Shown piece after piece: positions 41,480-51,025 of a stretch of DNA of 64,000 bases (the stretch's first letter is position 1; the number at the start of each line of letters is the position of its first letter). Source of the DNA: Niallia taxi (lineage in GTDB: Bacteria > Bacillota > Bacilli > Bacillales > Cytobacillaceae). The stretch lies in contig NZ_RZTZ01000002.1 in the NCBI RefSeq assembly GCF_004005475.1, forward strand, positions 372,001-436,000. The letters are read 5' to 3'. The translations under genes were made by a program, and so were the position numbers. The notes beneath the pieces were generated by a model. The model was not told the origin of the DNA, searched no databases, and was given only the letters and a program-made list of their open reading frames with translations.

Positions 41480-43570
41480 ATGGGGGAAAAAAAGAGAAAG
41501 AGGAAATTTCAGCTTTCCTTACGGTTAAATCTATTGTTTTTGGCGATTTTTTTGCTTTTTTCAGCATTGATTTTTCGGTTAGGCTTTGTGCAGATTGTAT
41601 ATGGAGACGAATATAAACGTGTAGTAGATAAAACAGAGGATATTGTGATCAGCACGACTGTTCCAAGAGGAGAAATTTATGATAGGAATGGAAACAGTAT
41701 CGTAAGCAACAAAGGCAAAAATGCTATTCTGTTTACGAACTGGAAGTACAAACCGAATCAGCTGAAGGAAACAGCTGGAAAGCTTGCTGACTTAATTGAC
41801 ATGGATTCAGACAAGGAGTTAAAAAAAATCACAGACATAGACAAACAGGATTATTGGCTACTTCTGCATCCGAAACAAGCAGCAAAAAAAGTAACTGCTG
41901 AGGAAGATGGGGCATTAAAAGAAAAGTACGGCAGCAAAGAATATCAGAAGAAATTTAATGAGCTTCTTCGCGAAAGGGTAACAAATGAAGAAGTTAAAAG
42001 CTTAACAGCACATGATTTAGAAACATTGGCCATTTACAGACTTATGAGCAGCGGCTATTATTATGCTCCGCTTATCATCAAGAATGATGGAGTAACAGAT
42101 GAAGAGCTTGCGAAAGTCAGTGAAAATCTTTCCTCCATGCCTGGTGTTGATACTGCTAAAGACTGGGATCGAACATATCAATATGGAGATACACTTAAAA
42201 CGGTGCTAGGTAAAGTCAGCTCCACACAAAAAGGAATACCAGCAGAGCAAAAGGAAGAATATCTTGCAAAAGGCTATAACATGAATGACCGTGTTGGCTT
42301 GAGCTATATTGAAAAACAATATGAGGATGTTTTGCGCGGAAAAAAACAAATAGTCGAGTATGTAAGAGATAAAAAAGACCAAATTGTCTCATCAAATACT
42401 GTTTCACCGGGGAAGGCAGGCAGCGATCTATACTTGTCCATTGACATGAACCTCCAGCTCGAGGTCGAAAAAATAATTGAAGAAGAATTAAAGAAGACTA
42501 AAGCAGGCTATGCAGGTACACAGTTTTTAGACAGAGCATTTGTCGTGTTAATGGACCCACATACAGGGGAAGTATTAACAATGGCAGGGAAGCAGCTTGC
42601 CAAGGATGATAAAACAGGCAAGCAGGAGGTACAGGATTTCGCATTAGGCAATATTACAACCTCCTATAATGTCGGTTCTGCAGTCAAGGGAGCAATGGTG
42701 CTTACTGGATACAAAGAGGGTGTAATTCACCCGTATTCGACAATGCTTGATGAGGTGATGAGGGTAAAGAAATCACCTGATTTCAAATCATGGACTGTGA
42801 TGAACACAATAAATGATTTGCAGGCACTCCAACGTTCTTCCAACGTTTATATGGCTAAAACAGCTATTGCGATTGGAAAAGGTCATTACGTAGCAGGGCA
42901 GCCTCTTGATGTCAATCCCCAAGCATATACAACTATTCGTAATTCCTTCGGGGAAATGGGCCTTGGTGTGCGAACAAATATAGATTTACCAAATGAGATG
43001 ACCGGATTTAAAGGAGAAGTGAATCCTAATCAGCCGGGTAACCTGATGTTTCTATCAATTGGCCAATACGATACATATACAAATATGCAGCTTGCACAAT
43101 ATGTTTCCACAATTGCCAATGGAGGTTACCGAATCCAACCTCATATTGTTAAGGAAATCAGAAGCTCATCTAAGAACACAGAGAAATATGGTGTGCTAGA
43201 GCAGGAAATTAAGCCAGTTGTGTTAAACAAGCTTGATATGAAGGAAGAGTGGATGAATCAAGTACAAAAAGGCTTCCGAATGGTTATGCAGCCAGGTGGA
43301 ACAGGCAGTGTCTTCGCTGGAGCCTCCTATACACCTGCAGGCAAAACAGGAACAGCTCAGGCTTTTTATGATGGTCCAGAGCGTGATAATTATAAGGAGC
43401 CACCACAAGTCATGAATGTCAGCCTTGTTTCTTATGCACCATACGAAAATCCAGAAGTCGCAATGGCAGTCATGGTTCCATGGGTGTATACGACGGCCAA
43501 TGGTCCATCACCTAACTTAACAATTGGAAAAAGGGTCATGGATAAATACTTTGAGATGAAAAAGGATTAA
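41480..43570 (+). CDS. pbpA: Class B penicillin-binding protein 2 (first copy)
   Basis: 696 aa. A Lys/Arg-rich cytoplasmic tail and one TM helix (about 18–40) precede the dimerisation domain (PRGEIYDRNG at about 65) and the transpeptidase domain with S400-x-x-K, S453-S-N and K622-T-G. It cross-links peptidoglycan; B. subtilis PbpA (PBP2a) works in lateral wall synthesis with the rod complex. ATG 41480 follows AGAGAGG; a GTG at 41453 is less likely. A terminator separates it from a close paralogue downstream. Confidence 0.94.
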   Translation: MGEKKRKRKFQLSLRLNLLFLAIFLLFSALIFRLGFVQIVYGDEYKRVVDKTEDIVISTTVPRGEIYDRNGNSIVSNKGKNAILFTNWKYKPNQLKETAGKLADLIDMDSDKELKKITDIDKQDYWLLLHPKQAAKKVTAEEDGALKEKYGSKEYQKKFNELLRERVTNEEVKSLTAHDLETLAIYRLMSSGYYYAPLIIKNDGVTDEELAKVSENLSSMPGVDTAKDWDRTYQYGDTLKTVLGKVSSTQKGIPAEQKEEYLAKGYNMNDRVGLSYIEKQYEDVLRGKKQIVEYVRDKKDQIVSSNTVSPGKAGSDLYLSIDMNLQLEVEKIIEEELKKTKAGYAGTQFLDRAFVVLMDPHTGEVLTMAGKQLAKDDKTGKQEVQDFALGNITTSYNVGSAVKGAMVLTGYKEGVIHPYSTMLDEVMRVKKSPDFKSWTVMNTINDLQALQRSSNVYMAKTAIAIGKGHYVAGQPLDVNPQAYTTIRNSFGEMGLGVRTNIDLPNEMTGFKGEVNPNQPGNLMFLSIGQYDTYTNMQLAQYVSTIANGGYRIQPHIVKEIRSSSKNTEKYGVLEQEIKPVVLNKLDMKEEWMNQVQKGFRMVMQPGGTGSVFAGASYTPAGKTGTAQAFYDGPERDNYKEPPQVMNVSLVSYAPYENPEVAMAVMVPWVYTTANGPSPNLTIGKRVMDKYFEMKKD

Positions 43571-43602
43571 CAGGAATTGCTTAGCAATTTCCTGTTTTTT
43601 TG
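43571..43602 (+). terminator. Terminator between the two PBP genes
   Basis: CAGGAATTGC/GCAATTTCCTG with one bulge and a TTA loop, followed by seven T, starting at the base after the stop codon. Confidence 0.8.
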
Positions 43603-43750
43603 TGTAATTTTCGCCAAAATTCCACAATATAGAAAGGCAATGATTGCATTTTTCGACTTTTGCAGTATATCCCAGCAGGTTATTAATAGAAATATTAACG
43701 AAATTCCATTACAATAGAGTTAGAATGATTGAAGGAAGTGTGGTATTACA

Positions 43751-45832
43751 TTGGGAAACAAGAAGAAGAAAAGGACGTTACCGATTCGCCTTAACCTTAT
43801 CTTTTTTGCAGTCTTTTTGCTCTTTTCTGCCCTGATTTTAAGGCTTGGATTTGTGCAGATTGTTTATGGAGATGAGTATAAAAGGAAATTGGAAAGAACA
43901 GAGGATGTTACGGTTGATACATCTGTGCCCCGCGGGAAAATCTATGATTCGACAGGAAAAGTAATTGTCGATAATAGTGCAAAAAATGCAATAACGTACA
44001 CAAACACTGGCGTCAAATCAGATGAAATGCTGAAGACTGCCGAAACGCTGGCAAAATATATTACGAAAGATACAAAAAAGGTTACCGAGCGTGATAAACA
44101 GGATTATTGGATTATGAAGCATCCTGATGAAGCGGAAGCCTTGGTAACAGATAAAGAAAAAACCGCGCTTGCGGAAAAATATACAGATTCGGATGAGTAT
44201 AATTCAGAAGTATATAAATTGCAGCTGGATCGAATTACAGAGGATGAATTGAAATCTATATCCAAAGATGATCTTGAAGTTTTGGCTATATACCGCGAGT
44301 TTGCAAGTGGCTATAAAATGACACCGCATATTGTTAAAAATAATGATGTGACAGACAAGGAAATGGCGGTTGTAAGTGAAAACCTTACTTCCTTAAAAGG
44401 TGTTGACACAACAACAGATTGGGACAGATCTTATGCATTTGGCAACACACTTCGTTCTGTTCTTGGCAGTGTCAGCTCATCAGAGGAAGGTCTTCCAGCC
44501 GAATCCTTATCCTATTATCTGTCAAAAGGCTACAGCCGAAATGACCGTGTCGGAAAAAGTTATCTGGAGCTTGAATATGAGGACGTCCTAAAAGGTCAAA
44601 AGGAAAAAGTCCGCACGCAAACAGATAGTGACGGGAAAGAAACGACAGAAGTGATTACAGAAGGTAAGCGTGGAAATGACCTCGTGCTTGCAATAGATAT
44701 GGAGCTGCAGCAAAAGGTGGAAGACATTATAGAAAAACAGCTTAAAGCTGCGAAGCAAATGTCTGGGACTAAATTTCTTGATCGTGCTTATGTTGTTCTG
44801 ATGAATCCGAATACAGGTGATGTCCTGACAATGGCAGGAAAAAGACTTGTTACACAAAATGGGAAAACAGAAGTGCAGGATGATGCACTTGGTAATTTGA
44901 CGACATCCTACAACGTTGGTTCTGTTGTTAAGGGTGCAACCGTATTAACAGGCTATAAATATGGAGCTATTAGCCCTGGAACAGTTATTAATGATACACC
45001 GGTAATGATAGGTGATACAAGGAAGAAATCATGGACAGATATGGGACCAATCAATGACTTAACAGCATTAATGCGTTCCTCAAACGTATATATGTTCCAA
45101 ACTGTCATGAAAATAGCTGGTGCACATTATGTTTACGGTCAGCCATTGTCTGTAGACGCAGAGGACTTTACAAAAATGAGAAATGCGTATGCCCAATACG
45201 GCTTAGGAATTCGGACAGGCATCGATCTTCCGAATGAACAGACAGGCTTTAAAGGAACAGAAACTAATGTCCCTGGTAAGTTACTAGATATCGCGATCGG
45301 TCAGTATGATACGTACACAAATATGCAGCTTGCTCAATACATCTCGACAATCGCCAATGGCGGAAACAGAATGGAGCCGCATATTGTGAAGGAAATACGC
45401 AGCCCTGTCTCAGAGGAAGGCGAGCTTGGTGCGATTGTTGATTCCATTGAGCCGAAGGTGTTAAACACAGTTGATGCGAAGTCTGAATGGATTGAACGTG
45501 TACAAACAGGCTTTAAGATGGTTGCTCAAAGTCCGAAGGGAACAGCCTATACGTATTTAAGCGGCAAGTCATACTCTCCTTCTGCTAAAACAGGTACAGC
45601 AGAGGCCTTCTATGATGGTCCGCAAAAAAGCAATTACAAAACATTGCAGGAAGTTATGAACCTGAGCTTGGTTAGCTATGCACCTTCAGATAATCCGGAA
45701 GTGGCAATGGCAGTCCTTGTCCCATGGGCATATAACGGCTCTGTCGATAATAAAGCAAACTTAAAAATAGGTGAACAAGTATTAGATGCTTATTTTGACT
45801 TGAAAAAAGAGCGTCAAAAGGATGAGAAATAA
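43751..45832 (+). CDS. Class B penicillin-binding protein 2 (second, tandem copy)
   Basis: 693 aa, clearly paralogous to the preceding gene over its whole length: the same membrane segment LLFSALI-RLGFVQIVYGDEYKR, the same PRGKIYD dimerisation motif and the same C-terminal GPxxSNYKTLQEVMNLSLVSYAP pattern. Catalytic motifs S391-x-x-K, S443-S-N and K613-T-G are intact. The start is TTG 43751 behind GAAGGAAG. The 180-bp gap with terminator implies independent expression. It may be a specialised elongasome or spore-stage transpeptidase; this is inference. Confidence 0.92.
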   Translation: MGNKKKKRTLPIRLNLIFFAVFLLFSALILRLGFVQIVYGDEYKRKLERTEDVTVDTSVPRGKIYDSTGKVIVDNSAKNAITYTNTGVKSDEMLKTAETLAKYITKDTKKVTERDKQDYWIMKHPDEAEALVTDKEKTALAEKYTDSDEYNSEVYKLQLDRITEDELKSISKDDLEVLAIYREFASGYKMTPHIVKNNDVTDKEMAVVSENLTSLKGVDTTTDWDRSYAFGNTLRSVLGSVSSSEEGLPAESLSYYLSKGYSRNDRVGKSYLELEYEDVLKGQKEKVRTQTDSDGKETTEVITEGKRGNDLVLAIDMELQQKVEDIIEKQLKAAKQMSGTKFLDRAYVVLMNPNTGDVLTMAGKRLVTQNGKTEVQDDALGNLTTSYNVGSVVKGATVLTGYKYGAISPGTVINDTPVMIGDTRKKSWTDMGPINDLTALMRSSNVYMFQTVMKIAGAHYVYGQPLSVDAEDFTKMRNAYAQYGLGIRTGIDLPNEQTGFKGTETNVPGKLLDIAIGQYDTYTNMQLAQYISTIANGGNRMEPHIVKEIRSPVSEEGELGAIVDSIEPKVLNTVDAKSEWIERVQTGFKMVAQSPKGTAYTYLSGKSYSPSAKTGTAEAFYDGPQKSNYKTLQEVMNLSLVSYAPSDNPEVAMAVLVPWAYNGSVDNKANLKIGEQVLDAYFDLKKERQKDEK

Positions 45833-45855
45833 TAGTATTATCCTGTAACGTAAAG

Positions 45856-45886
45856 AAAAGGGCTGTCCGAACGGACAGCCCTTTTT
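45856..45886. terminator. Bidirectional terminator pbp–yqzC
   Basis: Perfect 14-bp stem AAAAGGGCTGTCCG/CGGACAGCCCTTTT with a 2-nt loop, serving both convergent genes. Confidence 0.9.
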
Positions 45887-45889
45887 TCG

Positions 45890-46399
45890 TCATTTTGTAA
45901 TTTTTTCGGCGATTTCTCTGAAGCTCATGTCACTATATATGCGGAATGTACCAACTTGTACCTTTGTATGGTAGTCGTTATCAATTAAAAAAGCTTCAAA
46001 CTCGTCTTTGTCTTTAATGATTTTTTGCTTTGCCAATGTCTCCGCAATTTCGGCAGGATTCATGCCGCTTTTGATTTTCAGCTTATAGGATACTGGCTGG
46101 TTTGAATCAGCCTTGTCTGTTTCTGTTTCCTTTTGCTCCGCTGCTTTTTTTTCTGCATCTGCTTTTGCCTGTTGTGCATCCCTTTCTGCCTTATCTTTGG
46201 CAGCTATAAGCTCGTCATACTCGTCTTTTGCAATAGCAGTATAGCCTGCAGCTGAAAGTACTTTTTCTGCTTGCTCTGTTGTAATCTGTTTGTCTGTTTT
46301 CTCTGCAGTGCTAGAACCACTGTAAACAGTATATGCACCAATGATGCTAGATGCTGCAAACAGCCCGAATGCAAAGGAACGTAAGCTACGTTTATTCAT
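45890..46399 (-). CDS. yqzC: YqzC-like protein, MltG/YceG N-terminal-type domain
   Basis: 169 aa. A TM segment (about 8–26) is followed by an Ala/Lys/Glu-rich coiled coil (about 55–95) and a C-terminal domain (about 100–169, SYKLKIKSGMNPAEIAETLAKQKII ... VGTFRIYSDMSFREIAEKI). That domain resembles the LysM-like part of endolytic transglycosylase MltG, but there is no room for the catalytic domain. A wall-binding, non-enzymatic role is inferred. The start overlaps the yqzD stop by four bases. Confidence 0.75.
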   Translation of the reverse strand: MNKRSLRSFAFGLFAASSIIGAYTVYSGSSTAEKTDKQITTEQAEKVLSAAGYTAIAKDEYDELIAAKDKAERDAQQAKADAEKKAAEQKETETDKADSNQPVSYKLKIKSGMNPAEIAETLAKQKIIKDKDEFEAFLIDNDYHTKVQVGTFRIYSDMSFREIAEKITK

Positions 46400-46791
46400 T
46401 CCGCAAATCCTTTCTTCACACCCTCAGTAATAATTTGCTGCACTTGAGCAGTGGATAAGGATGATTGGGAAGCGATTTTTTCAATTGATACACCTTGAGA
46501 GGCAAGGGACCAAACTTGATTTTTAATGATGGCATGAATTGGATTGGCTGAATTGTCTGCAACGGGCTGTCTGTCGGCAACAGGGATTGCAGGATTCATA
46601 TCCACCTCATCAATAAGCAGCTCTTCTTCAAGTACCTTCAGTTTCTTTTTAATTTTATATATTTCTTGCACTTGTTGGATGGAAAGCTGGTCAATATCCT
46701 CTTGCAGCTTTTTATAGGGATCCTTCATAAACAACGACACGATGAAAAGAAGTACAGCTATCCCTAATAGACTATACATTAATATGAACAA
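46396..46791 (-). CDS. yqzD: YqzD-like membrane-anchored protein with coiled coil and HTH-like end
   Basis: 131 aa. An N-terminal TM helix (about 3–21) and a coiled coil (about 25–62, KLQEDIDQLSIQQVQEIYKIKKKLKVLEEELL) precede a linker and a C-terminal HTH-like segment (about 88–131, LASQGVSIEKIASQSSLSTAQVQQIITEG). TTG 46791 is 7 bases after AGAGGTG. It is co-translated with yqzC. In B. subtilis the pair follows the pst operon, which is absent here. Confidence 0.72.
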   Translation of the reverse strand: MFILMYSLLGIAVLLFIVSLFMKDPYKKLQEDIDQLSIQQVQEIYKIKKKLKVLEEELLIDEVDMNPAIPVADRQPVADNSANPIHAIIKNQVWSLASQGVSIEKIASQSSLSTAQVQQIITEGVKKGFAE

Positions 46792-47198
46792 AATGAGACA
46801 CCTCTGCTAAATAGTTTGTAAAATACAAGACTTTTTCATTCTACCACTACCTTTGCACATTTCCTAACAGAAATATAGAAAACAATGCTAGTCTGGTCAT
46901 AGGAAAAATGGGAATAGGGGCAGCAAAAAATGTCGGATACAAACTAATTTTATTAATAGTCATTGTCGAATTGCTGTTTTTTATTCAACATGCAAAAATT
47001 TTTATCACCCTTCATCTTAACAGGGAGAATCATTAGCATGATACGACAAATTCCGTTTATTGTAGGTTCTATCATTCGGTGATACCATATAGGAAGAAGC
47101 AAGAATCAGTAAATCGACTAGTAGCCTCCAAATTCGACCGATACAATACGTTCAAACATAAACTTTAAAATAGTATGAAATGAAAGGTGCTGATTCCA
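46792..47198. other. Divergent intergenic region yqzD / DUF4912 operon (about 400 bp)
   Basis: No gene seen; frames are short. TAAAAT at 47164–47169 and TACAAT at about 47145 are possible -10 boxes but neither has a convincing -35. The AAAGGTG ribosome site of the next gene is at 47183–47189. Confidence 0.4.
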
Positions 47199-47894
47199 TT
47201 GTTAGAACAGATTATTCATTTAAGGAAGGAAGGCATGTCATTCCGCAAAATTGCGAAAGAACTGGATATGAGTCTTGGGAAGGTTCAATACCAGTGGACA
47301 AAATATACGAAAGAAGTAGAGAAGTCTGAGGAAAAGGAAAGCTCACTTCCTAAAGAGTATGCAGAAGCAAGTCCTACTATACCACCTTTTTTATGGACAA
47401 GCATTCAAACATTAAAAAAGAGTAACGGCATGGAGGCATGGGTCGCAGGAGAAAATAAAGCATTTATTTTCTGGAGTATCCCAGCAGCTAAATGGCAGCT
47501 TATTTCCTCGTACTGCGGATTCCTTAATGATGATTTGTCATTAAAAATGCGCATCTACGATATTACTAGCATTTATTTCGATGGAAGTAATGCTCATACA
47601 ACATTAGAAATTCAATTAGACCATGATAAGAATCAGCTTGTTTTTGAAGGATTACAGCCAAACAGAAGCTATTGCTTTGAAGTCGGCATACAGGATGGCA
47701 GTAGATCTTTCATGCCGTTATTAAAGTCTAATCCCCTTCATACACCAAGGACGAGTATATCCCAGTCAGGTGAGAATACAAAGGATGTTATAGACTGGAG
47801 TGAAGGGAAATCACCCTTACCAAATTGGATAGAGCATGTCAGCACATACAGTTATTATGAGACAGAGGCAAAGGAGAGTGTGAAAAAGCAATGA
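47199..47894 (+). CDS. HTH-DUF4912 protein
   Basis: 231 aa. Residues 1–36 form a resolvase/sigma-like HTH (LEQIIHLRKEGMSFRKIAKELDMSLGKVQYQW). After a charged linker, residues about 58–185 match DUF4912 (AWVAGENKAFIFWSIPAAKW ... LKMRIYDITSIYFDGSNAHTTLEIQL ... FEGLQPNRSYCFEVGIQDG), a beta-rich domain with carbohydrate-binding-like character. DUF4912 proteins occur beside GH57 and glycosyltransferase genes in Firmicutes, as here. TTG 47199 follows AAAGGTG. The stop overlaps the next start (ATGA). A DNA- or partner-binding adaptor of the downstream glycosyltransferase is inferred. Confidence 0.75.
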   Translation: MLEQIIHLRKEGMSFRKIAKELDMSLGKVQYQWTKYTKEVEKSEEKESSLPKEYAEASPTIPPFLWTSIQTLKKSNGMEAWVAGENKAFIFWSIPAAKWQLISSYCGFLNDDLSLKMRIYDITSIYFDGSNAHTTLEIQLDHDKNQLVFEGLQPNRSYCFEVGIQDGSRSFMPLLKSNPLHTPRTSISQSGENTKDVIDWSEGKSPLPNWIEHVSTYSYYETEAKESVKKQ

Positions 47895-50302
47895 ACGTAT
47901 CGTATTTTCAATTAATCGTTCATGCAGACCTTCCTGTCATGAATTATTATTCCAACAAAAAAGAAGACAAACAAGCATTTTACAAAGCATCCATCGCTTT
48001 GCTTACTTTCTTGAAGAGCATGGAAAAGAAGGTATTGCCATACAGTGTTTCCTTTGTGCTACCTCCTGTCTATATAGAACTAACAGAAACAGAAGGCTAC
48101 CAAGAAGAAATAACTGAATATTTGGAAAAGAATAAATGGCAATGGGAAGAGGAGTATTCCTATTGGCTAAGAATAGACCGTAAAATCACAACAGGCTTAA
48201 AAAAGCTGATTTCTGCCCACAAGCTAGAGATACTAGCAACTACAGCATCCTATACCTCCATGACAGCTCTTTCGACGAAAAACGGTGTGAAGCTCCAAAT
48301 GGAAACAGGCCTTTCACTCATAGAGGATCATTTACATAGCCGTAATGGCGGTTTTTGGCTCCCTAATGGCACATATACACCAGGAATTGATTTGCATCTT
48401 AAGAAGTCAGGCATTCTTTTTAGCTTCGTACACCATAGCACGCTTGCGTTGACTGACCCACTTCCTGTAGTTGAAGGCATGCCGGTGAAGTCACCACATG
48501 ATTTATGTCTGATTCCTTTAAGACAATGGGCAGAGCTTGGAGAAACAGTAATAGAGAAGATTAGCTGTTTGAAGGACATAACAAAAACACAAGATACCAT
48601 GAATGCTATTGCCTTAAGCTTATCAGAAGTAAATGAGCTCAGTGCTGAAATAGGAGAGGTTTTTGGTGAGAATGAAACGTTGATGCCATTATCACCTGAA
48701 ACTTATATTCGTCAATTTAGCGATAGCCTAGAGAAGGTTCATATTAGCTCCTCTGCTTTTGACCAAGAAAAAACTTCAAGGTTACTAAAAGACGGTAAGA
48801 ACTATGCAAAGCTGTCTTTTCTTGAAAAAGAAATAGAAGCATGGCGAGAGCTGAAGCTTCCAAATGAGGCGGAAAGAGTAGTGAAGCAGCTTGAAAAAGA
48901 ATGGCTGATGGCCCATGCTGTAATATCCCAAAAAGATTATCAGGATACGTTTTTGCAGGGATTTTACGATGCAGCAGACAAGCTTAGTTCCTTTTTAAAA
49001 GGCGATATCGATAACAACTGGTTGCAAGACAGGGAAAGAAAACAGTCAGTATTTCTCGTATTTCCTTCTGCTTTACCAAAAACGAGCTTACCGCTAATGA
49101 AAAAAGGAAGCAAGAAAAAGATTCTCCTTCTTTCTTGGGAATATCCGCCTAATATTATTGGAGGACTTGGTACACATGTAGCTGGGTTGGCAGAAACATT
49201 AGCGAGACAATATGAAGTCCATGTTATTACAGCACAGGATATGAATAAAAATCCAGCAGATGAATCCGTGCATGAATCGCTGTTTGTGTATAGAGTGAAG
49301 CCTATGCATCATAGGGAAAAAAGCTTCCTCACTTGGATTGGTGGCTTAAATTTAAGTATTTGGGAAAAAGCAATGGAATTGGCTGCTTCTCATTCCTTTG
49401 AATTAATACAAGGCCATGACTGGTTAGTAGGTGCAGCTGCCGTTACCTTAAAAGATGAACTTGGCATACCGTTAGTAACAACCATGCATGCAACAGAGCA
49501 TGGCAGAAACGGCGGGATCTTTACAGAAATGCAGAGGTTCATTCATGAGAAGGAACGACAGCTTCTAACAGCATCTGATACAGTGATTGTATGCAGCGAA
49601 TATATGAAAACAGAAGTATCCTCTCTATTTTCTATAAGTGGAAGCAAGCTCCACGTCATTCCAAATGGAGTAAAGCTGGATAAAAAGCCACTGCAAAATC
49701 CAGCAGAAGAACTAGGGTTGGATCCAAGCAAGAAAACAGTCTTTGCAATCGGGAGAATGGTGAAGGAGAAAGGCTTTGAAACATTGCTTGAAGCAGTAAC
49801 AATGCTTAAAAGAGATGACCTTCAATTTGTCCTTGCCGGTGCAGGACCGATGTTCAACGAATATAAACAATATGTGTCATTACATGGCTTAGAACATAAA
49901 GTTCACTTAATTGGTTATTTACCAGAAGACAAAAAGAACGGCTTCTTTCAAGCTGCAGATATAGTTATTATCCCAAGTTATTATGAACCTTTCGGAATCG
50001 TAGCATTAGAATCATTGCTGTTTGAGAAACCAACAATCGTTTCTAATACTGGTGGACTGAAGGGAATTGTGGAGCATGGAAAGACAGGCATGCTGATGGA
50101 GCCAGGCAATACAGGAAGCATGCTAGAGCAATTACATTCTTTATTGGAAGATCCGCTTTTGGCTGAGGAAATTGGCAGAAATGGGAGAATCCTTGTGGAG
50201 AAGCTTTTTGGCTGGAGCAGAGTCGGTGATGAAACATCAAGGGTTTTTGAAGAAACAATCTTAAATTTGAGAATGGCTGAAAAAGCCTCTTTAAAGGAAT
50301 AA
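47891..50302 (+). CDS. Degenerate GH57-like domain fused to GT4 glycosyltransferase
   Basis: 803 aa. The N-terminal part (about 1–380) follows the GH57 layout (LIVHADLPV at 8–16; LEILATTASY at about 112–121; GFWLPNGTYTPG at 154–165). However, the usual HAHLP is HADLP (residue 13) and the nucleophile position of WLPE is Asn159. The C-terminal part (about 408–795) is a complete GT-B enzyme: WEYPPNIIGGLGTHV (416–430), IPNGVKLDK, and the donor-site EX7E at Glu699/Glu707 (EPFGIVALE). It should transfer a nucleotide-sugar residue to a glycan, perhaps an alpha-glucan, with the GH57 part as an inactive binding or lid domain. B. subtilis has the shorter yqgM here. Confidence 0.85.
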   Translation: MNVSYFQLIVHADLPVMNYYSNKKEDKQAFYKASIALLTFLKSMEKKVLPYSVSFVLPPVYIELTETEGYQEEITEYLEKNKWQWEEEYSYWLRIDRKITTGLKKLISAHKLEILATTASYTSMTALSTKNGVKLQMETGLSLIEDHLHSRNGGFWLPNGTYTPGIDLHLKKSGILFSFVHHSTLALTDPLPVVEGMPVKSPHDLCLIPLRQWAELGETVIEKISCLKDITKTQDTMNAIALSLSEVNELSAEIGEVFGENETLMPLSPETYIRQFSDSLEKVHISSSAFDQEKTSRLLKDGKNYAKLSFLEKEIEAWRELKLPNEAERVVKQLEKEWLMAHAVISQKDYQDTFLQGFYDAADKLSSFLKGDIDNNWLQDRERKQSVFLVFPSALPKTSLPLMKKGSKKKILLLSWEYPPNIIGGLGTHVAGLAETLARQYEVHVITAQDMNKNPADESVHESLFVYRVKPMHHREKSFLTWIGGLNLSIWEKAMELAASHSFELIQGHDWLVGAAAVTLKDELGIPLVTTMHATEHGRNGGIFTEMQRFIHEKERQLLTASDTVIVCSEYMKTEVSSLFSISGSKLHVIPNGVKLDKKPLQNPAEELGLDPSKKTVFAIGRMVKEKGFETLLEAVTMLKRDDLQFVLAGAGPMFNEYKQYVSLHGLEHKVHLIGYLPEDKKNGFFQAADIVIIPSYYEPFGIVALESLLFEKPTIVSNTGGLKGIVEHGKTGMLMEPGNTGSMLEQLHSLLEDPLLAEEIGRNGRILVEKLFGWSRVGDETSRVFEETILNLRMAEKASLKE

Positions 50303-50330
50303 AAAACTTAATGAAAAAAAGGTGAGTAGG

Positions 50331-50957
50331 ATGAAAACGGAGATTTCTTTACAGTCTGATTTTCAGAATGTCAACAAAGAAATGACAAGAAGCAAGTTGG
50401 TCAACACTCCTGGATTATGGATTAACGGCAAAATTTGCTGGCTCCAGAACGGTTATGAAAAAATACTGCCAGAATACTCAGTTTCGGTACATGTTAAAAG
50501 TGTTCAAAAGCATTCGAAGGTTCAATATAATGAAATTTATGTGAGGAATCATTCAAAAGAGAATATTGAGGTAAAGGTGTTGCTTCTCAGTCATTTCTCC
50601 AAGTCTGATCCGAATCATCTTGCTTTTGTTTCACCGACAGATAACGTCATTTTTCATTCTGTTGAGGATCAGCTAATGCTTGTAAACGGAGAGTTTAATG
50701 GAACAAGCCTGGAGCAGAGAACGATTCAGCCAATTTGGAATGTCCATACAGATTTAATATGGAAGAATCAAGAAAATGGCAGCCTCAAATATTTGCCGAT
50801 GGGCAAGGGCGGATATGTCAGTATTTGTTCTCTTCATATGAAACTAGCTCCCCAAACCTCCAATGTGGGTAGGACATGGACAATATATGGTAACAATAAA
50901 GAAGTGATTATGGACTTAAATCATATTCTATTGAAAAACAGTACTAGCATTTCATAA
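50331..50957 (+). CDS. Unknown protein, third gene of the GT locus
   Basis: 208 aa. I do not recognise a family. The sequence has no signal or TM segment and alternates short hydrophobic and polar stretches suggestive of a beta-sandwich (SVSVHVKSVQKHSKVQYNEIYVRNHSKENIEVKVLLLSHFS). A conserved-looking GGYVSICSLHMKL lies near residues 165–177. ATG 50331 has AAAGGTG 6 bases upstream. It starts 28 bp after the glycosyltransferase and is probably in the same operon, so a role in the same glycan process is inferred. Confidence 0.65.
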   Translation: MKTEISLQSDFQNVNKEMTRSKLVNTPGLWINGKICWLQNGYEKILPEYSVSVHVKSVQKHSKVQYNEIYVRNHSKENIEVKVLLLSHFSKSDPNHLAFVSPTDNVIFHSVEDQLMLVNGEFNGTSLEQRTIQPIWNVHTDLIWKNQENGSLKYLPMGKGGYVSICSLHMKLAPQTSNVGRTWTIYGNNKEVIMDLNHILLKNSTSIS

Positions 50958-51025
50958 AAAATAATGTTATCATATAAAAGTCGTATGCACGAACTAGTAT
51001 AGCAATAGTTTGGAGGGAAATAACC

